64,000 bases of DNA from JAWLFI01 sp964627995. Lineage in GTDB: Bacteria > Bacteroidota > Bacteroidia > Chitinophagales > Saprospiraceae. The translations under genes were made by a program, and so were the position numbers. Below, piece by piece: positions 7,744 through 17,407 of this stretch. The stretch spans positions 62,001-126,000 of the forward strand of contig CAZVLN010000001.1 in NCBI GenBank assembly GCA_964627995.1, given 5' to 3'. Below the pieces are notes generated by a model. That model saw nothing but the letters and a program-made list of their open reading frames with translations. It was not told where the DNA came from and searched no databases. Position 1 is the stretch's first letter. Each line of letters starts with the position of its first letter.

Positions 7744-8400
7744 CTATTTTATAAGCTCTGGAAAAGCTTTCCTCACTTTTTTCACCTTTGGGATTGATAT
7801 AGCCTGAATATATCCATCATTAGGATTTCTTCGGGCATAGTCCTGGTGGTATTCCTCAGCCATCCAAAAGCGATCTAGCGGCTGAACTTCAGTTACAATG
7901 GGTTTATCGTAAGCGTTATTTGATTCAAGTTCATATATAACTTCCTCAATCACCTTCTTTTGCTTTGCATCATGGAAAAATATAGCAGATCGATACTGCT
8001 TTCCAACATCTGGTCCCTGACGATTTAGCTGAGTGGGATCGTGAGCTGTAAAAAATATTTTAAGGATTTCTTTATAATTCCTCACGTCGGGATCATAATA
8101 TACTTGAACAGTCTCTGTATGCCCAGTTCTTCCTCTTGACACAGCAGTATAAGTGGGGTTTTTTTCAGCCCCTCCAGCGTACCCAGAAACAACTTCATAG
8201 ACACCTTTAATCTGTTCCAATGAGGCTTCAACACACCAAAAGCATCCACCGGCGAGCGTGGCTGTATCTAATCGAGCTAACTCTTTTTCAGACAGTGATT
8301 CTTTAAAAGTGGTTGTCGATACCGACTTTTGATCCTGACCATCACAGGCTTCTACGGAAAACATAAGACCTAATAATGCGTATAAGGTTAGAAACTTCAT
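7744..8400 (-). CDS. msrA: peptide-methionine (S)-S-oxide reductase, probable lipoprotein
   Basis: A 218-aa MsrA. AGGCFWCVEASLE near residue 50 holds the catalytic Cys in the GCFWC motif, followed by VVSGYAGG. HTETVQVYYDP, GPDVGKQYRSAIF and AEEYHQDY are all canonical. The N-terminus has a hydrophobic segment ending SVEAC, a plausible lipobox, so the enzyme probably works outside the cytoplasm, repairing oxidised envelope proteins. No further cysteine lies near the C-terminus, so recycling must use the CFWC pair or an external thiol. Monocistronic; it diverges from the PCIF1-like gene. Confidence 0.93.
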   Translation of the reverse strand: MKFLTLYALLGLMFSVEACDGQDQKSVSTTTFKESLSEKELARLDTATLAGGCFWCVEASLEQIKGVYEVVSGYAGGAEKNPTYTAVSRGRTGHTETVQVYYDPDVRNYKEILKIFFTAHDPTQLNRQGPDVGKQYRSAIFFHDAKQKKVIEEVIYELESNNAYDKPIVTEVQPLDRFWMAEEYHQDYARRNPNDGYIQAISIPKVKKVRKAFPELIK

Positions 8401-8560
8401 AACAAGTTTATTTTTAAAACAGATTGAACAGCTATTGAGTTCACCTCTAAATTGTCATTTCTAAAAAAGTACACACTCGACCTCATTAAACTGTATTAAT
8501 AAATGATATCTTCACTTTTTTACTCATACGAGGCAATCTATCCAAATACAACACGAATTT

Positions 8561-9538
8561 ATGAATTCCCTACCCACTCCTTCAATTCACAAAGAATATG
8601 ATAATTGGAAAAGAAATCAATTTACTTTAGAAGAAGTCTATCAAAAACACGCCGATAGTTTAGGCAAATATGCTGCATGGAAAGCAGCTCTTGAGAATGC
8701 ACTCATGTATACCGCATTGCGGCAAGAAACATACAATCCAGATTTGATATTAGACCTAACACCCGATGGAATACAATACGGTTTTATGTGTGTAGAAATA
8801 GATTCTGATGGAAAGATGAGTGAGTCAATATTAAATAGTATTCAAACGGCTCTTAAAAACTATCGGCCAATATCAGAAAATGATTCCCTACATTGGGATA
8901 AAAGTAAGTTTTCATATGGAGACTTCTCAGTCTATCGAAATAGCTATATAGACAAAGCCTTTGAAAACGTAGCAGTGCATAAAGGAGAGGAGAAAGGAGC
9001 CGAAAAATTAATTACGGCATCTCTAAGGTATGCATCAATTTTTGCTGAGACTCGCCATATTGGCCCACCACAATCCGTGTACGACGTATTTTATGATTGG
9101 GGTGTGCGTAATGAGGGATTTGCATCTCCATTTAATGCTCGGCTGCTTGGGAAAAACCAGGCCAAGTTTTATAGTTTATTCCCAGATACAGATAAGCCTT
9201 TTGGTAGTGGGGGTAGTTTTTTTCACCTTTCCGAGCCTTCCAATGAAGGCGATTGGTCACTAGACCCGCCCTTCCTCCCCGAGATCATGGATAAAGTAGA
9301 TCTAAGAATTAGAGACTGGCGTGATAAATTTCCAGAAGTAGCCATTCTATATATAATCCCGGAAAGTCATACTCCACAAATAAAACCAGATGAAACGGTA
9401 GTTTTACATGCTGATCGCCATTATTATGAAGGTTTGGACGGGAAAAAACAGCCCTTACCTGTAAATGTTTGTGTGCATAGATATGGCAACATGAAAAACT
9501 TTGAAGCTCAAGCTATTAAAAAGGGCTATGAAAATTAG
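8561..9538 (+). CDS. PCIF1-like putative N6-adenosine methyltransferase
   Basis: A 325-aa protein without signal peptide. Residues 186-192 (GFASPFN), 205-217 (SLFPDTDKPFGSG), 235-238 (DPPF) and 263-267 (LYIIP) line up in order and spacing with the catalytic region of PCIF1/CAPAM, the eukaryotic enzyme that makes m6Am next to the mRNA cap. There the block is FASPLN, then AFPDTDGYFGS, then NPPF, then VFIPE. NPPF is DPPF here; DPPF/Y/W is the normal motif IV of N6-adenine methyltransferases, so activity is plausible. There is no WW domain. Residues 1-90 look helical. The target (RNA, DNA or other) is unknown. The gene stands alone, diverging from msrA and converging on pabA. The match is from recalled family sequence and not from a search. 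Confidence 0.7.
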   Translation: MNSLPTPSIHKEYDNWKRNQFTLEEVYQKHADSLGKYAAWKAALENALMYTALRQETYNPDLILDLTPDGIQYGFMCVEIDSDGKMSESILNSIQTALKNYRPISENDSLHWDKSKFSYGDFSVYRNSYIDKAFENVAVHKGEEKGAEKLITASLRYASIFAETRHIGPPQSVYDVFYDWGVRNEGFASPFNARLLGKNQAKFYSLFPDTDKPFGSGGSFFHLSEPSNEGDWSLDPPFLPEIMDKVDLRIRDWRDKFPEVAILYIIPESHTPQIKPDETVVLHADRHYYEGLDGKKQPLPVNVCVHRYGNMKNFEAQAIKKGYEN

Positions 9539-9554
9539 CAAAAACCCTGGTTTG

Positions 9555-10136
9555 TTACAGAGTGCCTAAAAAGTTAGCCAGCAATTTGTCTCCCTGGGGA
9601 CATAAATATGATTCAGGGTGGAATTGTACTGCCCAAATATTTTGGGATTTATGGCGAATCGACATCAAGCGACCCTCGCTATCTACAGCGGTAGGAATAA
9701 ACTCTTTAGGACAGTCTTGTGGAAGGGCATACCATGAGTGATAATGTCCTACTTTTATTGGCATATCCAAACCCTTATATAATAAATCACTGGAGTCAAT
9801 AATCTGCAGGAAGGAAGCTCGCCCATGCAAGGGCTCATTCATTTTACGTAAGGATACTCCTTGATTAACTAGAAGCGCTTGAAGTCCAAGGCATACCCCT
9901 AAAATGGGGATACGGCCTACATGCTTATTCAAAATTCTGAGTAGATGTTTAGAATCTTGCGGCAGGCCAGGGCCCGGTGAAATAATCATCCCATCAAAAT
10001 GGAAATTACTTTTTTCTTTTTCGAATAGATGAGGCGTAAGGACCTGACATTCCAAATTTGGAAAGAGACGAATAGACTCCACTAAATTATAGGTAAAGGA
10101 GTCTTTATTATCGAGAAGAAGTAAGCGCTTTTTCAC
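9555..10136 (-). CDS. pabA: glutamine amidotransferase subunit of anthranilate/aminodeoxychorismate synthase
   Basis: A 193-aa class I glutamine amidotransferase. It begins KKRLLLLDNKDSFTYNLVE, has the oxyanion loop SPGPGLPQD, the nucleophile elbow GVCLGLQA (Cys near residue 81) and the catalytic His-Glu in FHPES near residue 170. It supplies ammonia to TrpE or PabB. No trp genes are near, and it overlaps holA, so a p-aminobenzoate (folate) role is preferred; TrpG is the alternative. The start is GTG at 10136, giving a 29-bp overlap with the end of holA. Confidence 0.85.
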   Translation of the reverse strand: MKKRLLLLDNKDSFTYNLVESIRLFPNLECQVLTPHLFEKEKSNFHFDGMIISPGPGLPQDSKHLLRILNKHVGRIPILGVCLGLQALLVNQGVSLRKMNEPLHGRASFLQIIDSSDLLYKGLDMPIKVGHYHSWYALPQDCPKEFIPTAVDSEGRLMSIRHKSQNIWAVQFHPESYLCPQGDKLLANFLGTL

Positions 10137-11157
10137 CAGCCTGATAAATTAAAAAAATGAGTTCTCTAGTTAAGCTTTCCATCGAACTTTTTGCTTCCCA
10201 CCCTCCTTTTGATTTCAAATCGTATTCAAATAACAATTCGAAAACATGCTCAATTTGATGGCGTTCATAGGATTTGGCTGCTCTTTCATATTCCCGAAAA
10301 ATATAATCACTGTAAACACCAATAACTTTTTGCTTAGCTCGCGGTGATTTCCCCTGAAGTCCGTGTAGCGTATACACTTTACTAAAAAACGCATAAAGAC
10401 TGGCTGTCAGAAGTGGAAGCGGATGATCTTTGGAGTTAGATGAAAAATAGCTAGCCATTTTCATGGCTTGAGTAGACTTTCGATAGGTTAATGCTTTCTG
10501 CAATTCGAAAATATTATAATCTTTTGAAATCCCAATGTATTTTTCAATATCTTCTTTTTGGATATGGTGCCCTGAAGGTAAATTTAGGATCATTTTATCC
10601 AGCTCATTAGCTACCTTGCTCAACTGGGTTCCCAAATATTCAGAAATGAGTATCGCTTCTGGATCAGCAATCTTCAAGTTCGCTTTTGAAACATACTGTT
10701 GAATCCAAGCCGGCATTTGATTGTCATATACTTGTTTACTAGTATAAAATACGGCCTTTTTCTTTAAATCTTTTGCCACTTTCAACCTACCGTCAATAGT
10801 TTTATTCTTATAACATATAACTAAAACAGTAGATGGGTTCGGCTTATTTACGTAAGACTCAAGATCTGCAAATCGATCTAGATGTTGAGCCTCCATTAAT
10901 ACTACAAGTTGACGTTCTGTCATCATAGGCGCACGTCTTGCAGCGTCAATTACATCACCAGCTGAGCTATCTTTTCCATACATCACCGTTTGATTGAAAT
11001 CGCGTTCGACATCCTTTAGAACCTTAGATCGAATTAAGGATTCTATTTGATCAATAAAATAGGGCTCTTCTCCTTGCAGAAAGTAAATCGTAGCAAAGGA
11101 ACCCTTTTTAATATCAGCAACAATGGAATGTAGACTAGCTCCTTGGTTTTTAGCCAT
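10108..11157 (-). CDS. holA: DNA polymerase III subunit delta
   Basis: A 349-aa clamp-loader delta subunit. The N-terminal part (IYFLQGEEPYFIDQIESLI) and the following strand with APMMTERQLVVLMEA are typical of the AAA+-like domain I, without a functional ATP site, as expected for delta. The middle SEYLGTQLSKVANELDKM and the C-terminal helical collar are canonical. It opens the beta clamp for loading at replication. Translationally overlapped with pabA downstream and 9 nt from hemH upstream, so the three genes probably share a transcript. Confidence 0.92.
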   Translation of the reverse strand: MAKNQGASLHSIVADIKKGSFATIYFLQGEEPYFIDQIESLIRSKVLKDVERDFNQTVMYGKDSSAGDVIDAARRAPMMTERQLVVLMEAQHLDRFADLESYVNKPNPSTVLVICYKNKTIDGRLKVAKDLKKKAVFYTSKQVYDNQMPAWIQQYVSKANLKIADPEAILISEYLGTQLSKVANELDKMILNLPSGHHIQKEDIEKYIGISKDYNIFELQKALTYRKSTQAMKMASYFSSNSKDHPLPLLTASLYAFFSKVYTLHGLQGKSPRAKQKVIGVYSDYIFREYERAAKSYERHQIEHVFELLFEYDLKSKGGWEAKSSMESLTRELIFLIYQAGEKALTSSR

Positions 11158-11166
11158 AACTTAAAA

Positions 11167-12213
11167 TTAGCGAAGGGCTGGCTCATGGTCTTTTAGCATC
11201 CGCACGATCGTATCTGCCCACTCATCTTTATCGTTCAACGAAGGTACTAAATCCACTCGTTCACCACCTAAGTCTTCAAACTCTTCTTTGTACTCCACAC
11301 CAATTTCGATAGTTGTTTCTAAACAGTCTGCCACAAAAGCAGGACAGAAAACGAGAATATTACGATCTCCCTTTTCATAACGTTCCTCCAAAATATCAGA
11401 GGTGTATGGCTGAAGCCAAGCCTCCGGACCTAGTCTTGACTGATACGAAATAGTGAAATCGTCATCCTTAAGATCCAGCTCTTTAGCTATAGCAAAAGCT
11501 GTTGCATGACATTGAGCACTGTAGCAGTTTTTGTTTTTTGAATGCCACTTTTGGCAGCATTTCCCATTTGCCTGACAATAATTACCTGGATCAGCATCTC
11601 GCACTTGAGACTTTGGTACACCATGAAATGAAAATATAATGTGGTCGTAATCTTCCATATTGAAATTATCCCTTCCGTTATCTGCAAATATTTTTATCAT
11701 ATCGGAGTCTACAGGATAAGACTGGATCCAAGAAAGTTCCGGAATAACCCATTCTTTTTTTAGAATATCCATTACCTCTTCAAAAATAGAGCCTGTGGTT
11801 GCGGAAGCATATTGTGGGAACAGAGGGAATACAACAATTCGATCCACTTGTTCCTCTTTCATTTCTTGGAGAACAGACTCAATAGAGGGCTTCTGGTAGC
11901 GCATGGCTAAGCGAACCATGACGCTGTCGTCTAATCGATCTTGTATTTTAGCTACCAGGTTTTCACCGTAGATTTTCAATGGAGACCCATCTTCTGTCCA
12001 AACCATTTTGTAAATTTTGGATGAGGGGCCAGATCGAAAGGGAGCTATAATACCCTGAACCAGCAGTTGTCGAGCCAACCAAGGATAAGTAACTACCCTC
12101 CTATCAGTCAGAAATTCTCTTAAATATCGGTAAACAGCACCACGAGTAGGCGCATCAGGTGTACCTAAATTAACTATCAAGAGTCCCGTTTTTTTATCTT
12201 TGCCATTGCTCAT
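11167..12213 (-). CDS. hemH: ferrochelatase
   Basis: A 348-aa ferrochelatase that inserts Fe2+ into protoporphyrin IX (or, in some lineages, coproporphyrin). It starts GLLIVNLGTPDAPT. The active His is in FSFHGVPKSQ and the conserved Glu in LETTIEIGVEY. A cysteine-rich stretch (CQANGKCCQKWHSKNKNCY, residues about 206-224) follows the catalytic His; this insertion is common in Bacteroidota. First gene of the hemH-holA-pabA run, diverging from surE. Confidence 0.95.
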   Translation of the reverse strand: MSNGKDKKTGLLIVNLGTPDAPTRGAVYRYLREFLTDRRVVTYPWLARQLLVQGIIAPFRSGPSSKIYKMVWTEDGSPLKIYGENLVAKIQDRLDDSVMVRLAMRYQKPSIESVLQEMKEEQVDRIVVFPLFPQYASATTGSIFEEVMDILKKEWVIPELSWIQSYPVDSDMIKIFADNGRDNFNMEDYDHIIFSFHGVPKSQVRDADPGNYCQANGKCCQKWHSKNKNCYSAQCHATAFAIAKELDLKDDDFTISYQSRLGPEAWLQPYTSDILEERYEKGDRNILVFCPAFVADCLETTIEIGVEYKEEFEDLGGERVDLVPSLNDKDEWADTIVRMLKDHEPALR

Positions 12214-12322
12214 ATTCTCCGTCCTTTGCTTTTGTAATCGTTACTGATGAAAATGTAAATTTTGATAAATTGTTTAGGAAGTGAGAGGGAATTAGAAAGA
12301 GTTTAAATATAAGAATAAAAGC

Positions 12323-13105
12323 ATGGAAAATAATCAGCCACTAATTCTGGTCACAAATGATGACGGAATGTTTGCTCCTGGAATAAAAGCATTGGTCCAG
12401 GTTGCGAAAGAGTTTGGAGAAGTGGTGGTAGTAGCGCCAAATTCACCTCAATCAGCGAAAGGACACGCTGTAACATTACATGACCCCATTCGCATTAATA
12501 AAGTTGATGTATTTGAAGGTATCGAAGCTTACGAGTGCACAGGTACGCCAGTAGATTGCGTAAAATTAGCAAAATTTAAAGTGCTGCATGACCGACAAAT
12601 TGACCTTTGCTTAAGCGGTATTAATCACGGATCCAATGCTTCTGTAAATATTATCTATTCAGGCACCATGTCAGCTGCAATGGAAGCATCTCTAGACCAA
12701 ATACCTTCCATCGGTTTTTCTTTGTTAAATTACTCTTTTGATGCCGATTTCGGCCCTTCAAAGGTAATTGTTCGTAAAATTGTCCAAGCCATTTTAGAAA
12801 AAAAACTTCAGGAAACTAAACTGCTCAACGTTAACATTCCAGATGTTTCGCTCGATAAGATTCGAGGCGTAAAAGTTTGTAGGCAGGCCGATGGACGTTG
12901 GGTGGAAGAGTTTCAGGAGGGAGAAGATCCTCGCGGACAAAAATACTATTGGCTCACAGGTCGTTTCATAATGGATGATGTAAAGGACGGAACTGATATT
13001 CATGCACTAGATAAAAATTATGTATCCGTGGTTCCAAGTGGACATGATCTAACTATCTATCCCGCTATTGAAGCAAATGCCTATTTAGAAAAAATAAGAT
13101 TATAA
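12323..13105 (+). CDS. surE: 5'/3'-nucleotidase SurE
   Basis: A 260-aa metal-dependent phosphatase that dephosphorylates nucleoside monophosphates. ILVTNDDGMFAPGI carries the metal-binding DD pair. NSPQSAKGHAVT and SGINHGSNASVNIIYSGTM are the other signature blocks. It heads a three-gene plus-strand run with a small membrane protein (4-nt gap) and lpxB (overlap), an arrangement seen in many Bacteroidota. Confidence 0.96.
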   Translation: MENNQPLILVTNDDGMFAPGIKALVQVAKEFGEVVVVAPNSPQSAKGHAVTLHDPIRINKVDVFEGIEAYECTGTPVDCVKLAKFKVLHDRQIDLCLSGINHGSNASVNIIYSGTMSAAMEASLDQIPSIGFSLLNYSFDADFGPSKVIVRKIVQAILEKKLQETKLLNVNIPDVSLDKIRGVKVCRQADGRWVEEFQEGEDPRGQKYYWLTGRFIMDDVKDGTDIHALDKNYVSVVPSGHDLTIYPAIEANAYLEKIRL

Positions 13106-13109
13106 CGAT

Positions 13110-13424
13110 ATGAAAAAATACTCAAGCGGCACTTTACTCAAGGGAATCCTCCTTGGAGCCTTGGTACCATTTGGAGGTTACCTGCTTGCTTATGCTATAT
13201 TTGATGTATTGGGACAAATAACCGAAAGCGGAGGCTTGATGGAATATAGCGCAAGTTTTAGACCTCGAACCCTTATGCTCGTTGGACTGATGTGCAATTT
13301 GATTCCTTTCCACTATTATATTCAGCAAGGCGAAACGAGAACCGTTCGAGGAATCGTTTTGCCCACTCTGATTTACGGTCTTATCTGGTTCTTTTATTTC
13401 CGCGAGTCAATATTTAGCTCATGA
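13110..13424 (+). CDS. small integral membrane protein between surE and lpxB
   Basis: 104 aa with three hydrophobic segments (about residues 9-33, 51-69 and 78-97) separated by short polar loops. No family is recognised. It starts 4 nt after surE and its stop overlaps the lpxB start (ATGA at 13421-13424), so it is translationally coupled to lpxB. A role in envelope biogenesis is only a guess from position. Confidence 0.8.
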   Translation: MKKYSSGTLLKGILLGALVPFGGYLLAYAIFDVLGQITESGGLMEYSASFRPRTLMLVGLMCNLIPFHYYIQQGETRTVRGIVLPTLIYGLIWFFYFRESIFSS

Positions 13425-14533
13425 AGTGGTATTTAATTGCTGGCGAATCTTCAGGAGACTTGCACGGTAGTAACCTCATTAAAGGAATTTTAAAGGAAAT
13501 GCCCAAAGCTAAAATAAGGTTTTGGGGTGGGAAAAAGATGGCTGAAGCGAGTGGTAATAAACCTGTGGTTTCCTTGGATAAAATGAACTTTATGGGGTTT
13601 TCTGAGGTGATTCTGCACCTCCCACAAATAATGATGAATTTTAGAAGATGTAAGGCCGATATTAAACAATGGAATCCTGATATCGTGATTTTTATCGATT
13701 TTCCGGGATTTAATCTTCGCATGGCAAAGTGGGCCCACAAAAACGGGTTCCCTGTTTATTATTACATAGCCCCTCAGGCTTGGGCCTGGAAAAAGGGACG
13801 CATAAAAAAAATGCGTCAAGTTATAGATCACCTTTTCGTCATCCTACCTTTTGAAAAGTCATTTTTTGAATCAGAGGGAATACTCTCTGTACACTATGAG
13901 GGGCACCCTTTAATGGATGTAGTTGAACCTTCTAATAAACTTAAACGACCCCAAAGCGGAAGTCAAATTACATTATTACCAGGAAGTCGAAAACAAGAGA
14001 TTGCAAAGATATTGCCGATCATGTGCAAGGTAGCAAAGAGGCGTCCCTTCCAGACTTTCACTATTGCTGCAGTCGATCACATTGATCATCATTTCTATGA
14101 TCGTATTATTCAGCAATCAGGAGTATCTAATGTTTATGTCAATTTTGAGGGTGCCTCGGCACTTTTACCCGCATCAGAAGCAGCCATAGTAACATCTGGA
14201 ACTGCCACATTAGAAACAGCTTTATATGGCATTCCACAGTTGGTTGTATATATGAGCTCAAGTATTAGTTATGAAATAGCCCGGCGAGTAATACAAGTGT
14301 CCTACATTTCTCTAGTCAACCTAATTTTAGATCGAGAAGCTGTCCCGGAACTTATCCAATCGGAATGCGATGCTGAACGAATAAATGAGCTTTTGAATAA
14401 AATTGAAACTGATGAGGATTACCGCGAACAGTTTCAAAGAAACTATGAGCTCTTACATGGCAAACTTGGTCATGAGGGAGTATCACATCGCATAGCAAAA
14501 CGGATGATAGGATTAACTAAAGAGAAATCCTAA
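13421..14533 (+). CDS. lpxB: lipid-A-disaccharide synthase
   Basis: A 370-aa GT19 enzyme that joins UDP-2,3-diacylglucosamine and lipid X into the lipid A disaccharide at the inner membrane. It begins MKWYLIAGESSGDLHGSNLI, has IDFPGFNLRMAKWA, YYIAPQAWAWKKGR, LLPGSRKQEI and VTSGTATLETALYG, all diagnostic. The full length is normal for the family. It is overlapped with the small membrane protein gene upstream. This shows the organism makes lipopolysaccharide lipid A. Confidence 0.96.
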   Translation: MKWYLIAGESSGDLHGSNLIKGILKEMPKAKIRFWGGKKMAEASGNKPVVSLDKMNFMGFSEVILHLPQIMMNFRRCKADIKQWNPDIVIFIDFPGFNLRMAKWAHKNGFPVYYYIAPQAWAWKKGRIKKMRQVIDHLFVILPFEKSFFESEGILSVHYEGHPLMDVVEPSNKLKRPQSGSQITLLPGSRKQEIAKILPIMCKVAKRRPFQTFTIAAVDHIDHHFYDRIIQQSGVSNVYVNFEGASALLPASEAAIVTSGTATLETALYGIPQLVVYMSSSISYEIARRVIQVSYISLVNLILDREAVPELIQSECDAERINELLNKIETDEDYREQFQRNYELLHGKLGHEGVSHRIAKRMIGLTKEKS

Positions 14534-14722
14534 AACCAATGTTAAGCGAATTATTAGTGATTAGATTATCAAGCCGAAAATTATATTGAAGTAAATCGTG
14601 ATTTCTCATCCAACAACGCAATCCTCAGGTTTAGTTATTGAGGAGGTCTGATGTGGTCTTCTAACAATTCGTAGATTACAAACTCCAATAGTTAAGCAGA
14701 TGGATTTATCAATTAAAGGATA

Positions 14723-17293
14723 CTATTTTTTCTTGGATTTAGATTTTTTCGATTTTGCCTTGGACTTCTTTTTCTTGAAAGCGGTGGGCAACTCCTTCTC
14801 TATTATTGCTTTCACTTCGTCCAAACTGAGATCAGCAGCTTCCTCCTTGGTCATCCGATTATTATCTTTTGATTTGGGTAGCTTAACATTTTTCTTTTTG
14901 AATTTAATGAAAGGGCCCCATCTACCATTTTGCACACTAATGTTTTCTTCATCCCATCTATGGATATAACGCTCTTCCTCCTTTTTCTTTTTGGCCTCCA
15001 CCATTTCAATTGCAGTAGCTTGATCTATATCATTAGGGTTTATTTTTTTCGGAATGTTAACATAAAGGCCATCCCATTTTAGAAAAGGACCAAAACGGCC
15101 TTTCCCTTGGGTTATCGGTTTATCTTCAAAAAAAGCTATGGGCTCCTCTTCTTTAAGTTTTTTCTTAATAAGCGGCATGGCTTTATCCATATTCATTTCA
15201 AGTGGATCCATGTCCTTGGGAATAGAAACAAATTTACCATCAAATCTAACATAGGGGCCATATCGCCCAATATTAACTATTACATCGTCTCCTTTATATT
15301 GGCCAATCGTTTTAGGAAGTGCAAATAAATCTAAAGCATCATCCAGGCCTATGGTTTCGATGCTTTGACCTTTTCGGAGGTTTGCATATTGTGGCTTTTC
15401 GTCTTCTTCGATCTCGTCCGGTGTTCCGATCTGAGCAACTGGGCCATACTTTGCCATTCTTACTAGAAGCGTTTTACCACTTTTAGGATCTTTCCCCAAT
15501 ATGCGTTCTCCGGAAAACCGATCCGCTTCATCGATAGTTTTCTCTACCCTCTCATGAAATGCTGAATAAAACTTATCCAGCATTTTCCCCCAATCCAAGT
15601 TACCTTCGGCAATCGTATCGAATTGCTCCTCAATATCCGCAGTAAATGAGTAATCCATAATGCCCTCAAAATGCTCCCTAAGGAAATCAGTAACTACCAT
15701 TCCAATATCATTACAATACAGGCGATTACTAGTTGCTCCAGAAATTTCAGTTTTCTTCTCCTCCTTAATTTTACCATTCTTTAAGGATAGGTAGTTATAA
15801 CTGCGCTCCTCACCTTCTCGACTTTCTTTTGTAACGTATCCCCTTTTCGGATCCATAATTTTAGAAATAGTTGGAGAGTACGTAGATGGTCGTCCAATGC
15901 CTAATTGCTCGAGCTGCTTAACCAAACTCGCTTCAGTGTAACGGGCGGGAGGACGGGTAAACCTCTCGGGGGATTCCATTTTAGACAATTTTAGACGTTG
16001 CCCGACTTTTAAAGGTGGAAGTATGGTTTTCCCTGTAGACGAAGTATTTTCATCATCATCATCTGAGGATTCCATATAAACTTTCATGAATCCATCAAAA
16101 ACCACAACCTCTCCCTTAGCTTGAAGAACGTGATTAGGAATTTTTGAAATATCAATATCTACAGTTGTTTTCTCTAATTCTGCATCCGCCATTTGAGAGG
16201 CTACTGTACGTTTCCATATAAGATCATAAAGGCGCATTGCATCTCGGTCGCCAGATATAGAAGTTGTACCTACATTAGTGGGTCGTATAGCTTCGTGTGC
16301 TTCTTGCGCGCCTTTCGATTTGCCTTTATATCGGCGGATTTTTGAGTACTTGTCACCGTAATCAGCTTTTACGAGTTCAGCTATAGATTGAATCGCTGCA
16401 CCACTTAAGTTAGTGGAGTCAGTACGCATATAGGTAATTAACCCCTTTTCATAGAGTTTCTGAGCCACACTCATGGTACGCTGAACAGAAAAGTAGAGTT
16501 TCCTCGAGGCTTCCTGTTGTAATGTAGAGGTCGTAAATGGAGCTGCTGGTCGTCTTTTGGTCGGTTTGACCTTTATATCACTTATCTTAAATTCAGATTC
16601 TGCAGATTTTTCTAAAAAACTTTTCGCCTCTGAAAAATTCTTAAATCGATCAGGGCACTCTGCTTTAAGGGTTGTGGAACTGCCATCCTTCATTTCTAAA
16701 TCGAAGTAGGCGTATACTCTATAAAAAGAGTCTGTTTTAAATTTTTGAATCTCGCGTTCACGCTCGGCAACTAATCGAACCGTAACAGACTGTACTCGGC
16801 CAGCAGAAAGTCCCCCTTTTACTTTTTTCCAAAGAAGTTCGGATAATTCAAATCCAACTAATCTATCAAGTATTCGCCGTGCCTGTTGAGCATCCACAAG
16901 GCTCAAATCTACAGTTCTAGGTTTTTCAACGGCTTTTTGAATTGCAGATTTTGTAATTTCTCTAAAAACTATTCGCTTAGTTTTCTTGGGATCTAATCCT
17001 AGGACTTCACATAGATGCCATGATATAGCTTCTCCTTCTCTATCTTCATCCGTAGCTAGCCAGACTACCTTATTCTTTTTCATTAAGGATTTCAGCTCTT
17101 TAACCACTTTTTTCTTGTCTGGGGATACCTCATAAATGGGCTTAAAGCCATTGTCTATTTCAACTCCCATATCGCTTTTTGCAAGATCGCGAATATGTCC
17201 ATAACTCGACTTTACAATAAAATCCTTTCCGAGATACTTTTCAATGGTTTTTGCCTTAGCCGGAGACTCTACAATAAGTAAATTAGATGCCAT
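14723..17293 (-). CDS. topA: DNA topoisomerase I
   Basis: An 856-aa type IA topoisomerase. The Toprim domain begins LLIVESPAKAKTIEKYLG, with the acidic triad region ATDEDREGEAISWHL. The active Tyr is in GLITYMRTDSTNLS (near residue 290). The C-terminus has three repeats of the form GRxGPxxxxxxxxVxxPK, the Toprim-associated C-terminal repeats used in Bacteroidota in place of the Cys4 zinc ribbons, and then a lysine/serine-rich tail that can bind DNA. It relaxes negative supercoils. Transcribed alone on the minus strand from a good promoter at 17324-17355, converging on lpxB. Confidence 0.97.
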   Translation of the reverse strand: MASNLLIVESPAKAKTIEKYLGKDFIVKSSYGHIRDLAKSDMGVEIDNGFKPIYEVSPDKKKVVKELKSLMKKNKVVWLATDEDREGEAISWHLCEVLGLDPKKTKRIVFREITKSAIQKAVEKPRTVDLSLVDAQQARRILDRLVGFELSELLWKKVKGGLSAGRVQSVTVRLVAEREREIQKFKTDSFYRVYAYFDLEMKDGSSTTLKAECPDRFKNFSEAKSFLEKSAESEFKISDIKVKPTKRRPAAPFTTSTLQQEASRKLYFSVQRTMSVAQKLYEKGLITYMRTDSTNLSGAAIQSIAELVKADYGDKYSKIRRYKGKSKGAQEAHEAIRPTNVGTTSISGDRDAMRLYDLIWKRTVASQMADAELEKTTVDIDISKIPNHVLQAKGEVVVFDGFMKVYMESSDDDDENTSSTGKTILPPLKVGQRLKLSKMESPERFTRPPARYTEASLVKQLEQLGIGRPSTYSPTISKIMDPKRGYVTKESREGEERSYNYLSLKNGKIKEEKKTEISGATSNRLYCNDIGMVVTDFLREHFEGIMDYSFTADIEEQFDTIAEGNLDWGKMLDKFYSAFHERVEKTIDEADRFSGERILGKDPKSGKTLLVRMAKYGPVAQIGTPDEIEEDEKPQYANLRKGQSIETIGLDDALDLFALPKTIGQYKGDDVIVNIGRYGPYVRFDGKFVSIPKDMDPLEMNMDKAMPLIKKKLKEEEPIAFFEDKPITQGKGRFGPFLKWDGLYVNIPKKINPNDIDQATAIEMVEAKKKKEEERYIHRWDEENISVQNGRWGPFIKFKKKNVKLPKSKDNNRMTKEEAADLSLDEVKAIIEKELPTAFKKKKSKAKSKKSKSKKK

Positions 17294-17323
17294 AATTTGT
17301 ATATAATCATTCTGAGAATGCTA

Positions 17324-17355
17324 CAAAAGTAATAAAAGAAAATAGTTCCTTTCAA
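17324..17355 (-). promoter_or_regulatory. topA promoter (TTG-N21-TACTTTTG)
   Basis: On the minus strand TTG at 17355-17353 is followed by 21 nt and TACTTTTG at 17331-17324, fitting the Bacteroidota SigA-type -33/-7 pattern. The predicted start site would be about 25 nt before the topA ATG at 17293. The same spacing is found before yidC. Confidence 0.6.
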
Positions 17356-17407
17356 TTATTAAAGTTGATGTCACTGGTTTTGCTTTTTGGTGTTATTGCA
17401 ATCGCTG

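Noticed and set aside
8561..9538. PCIF1-like gene as part of a restriction-modification or phage-defence island
   Set aside because: Its neighbours are msrA and pabA; no nuclease, helicase or ATPase partner lies nearby.
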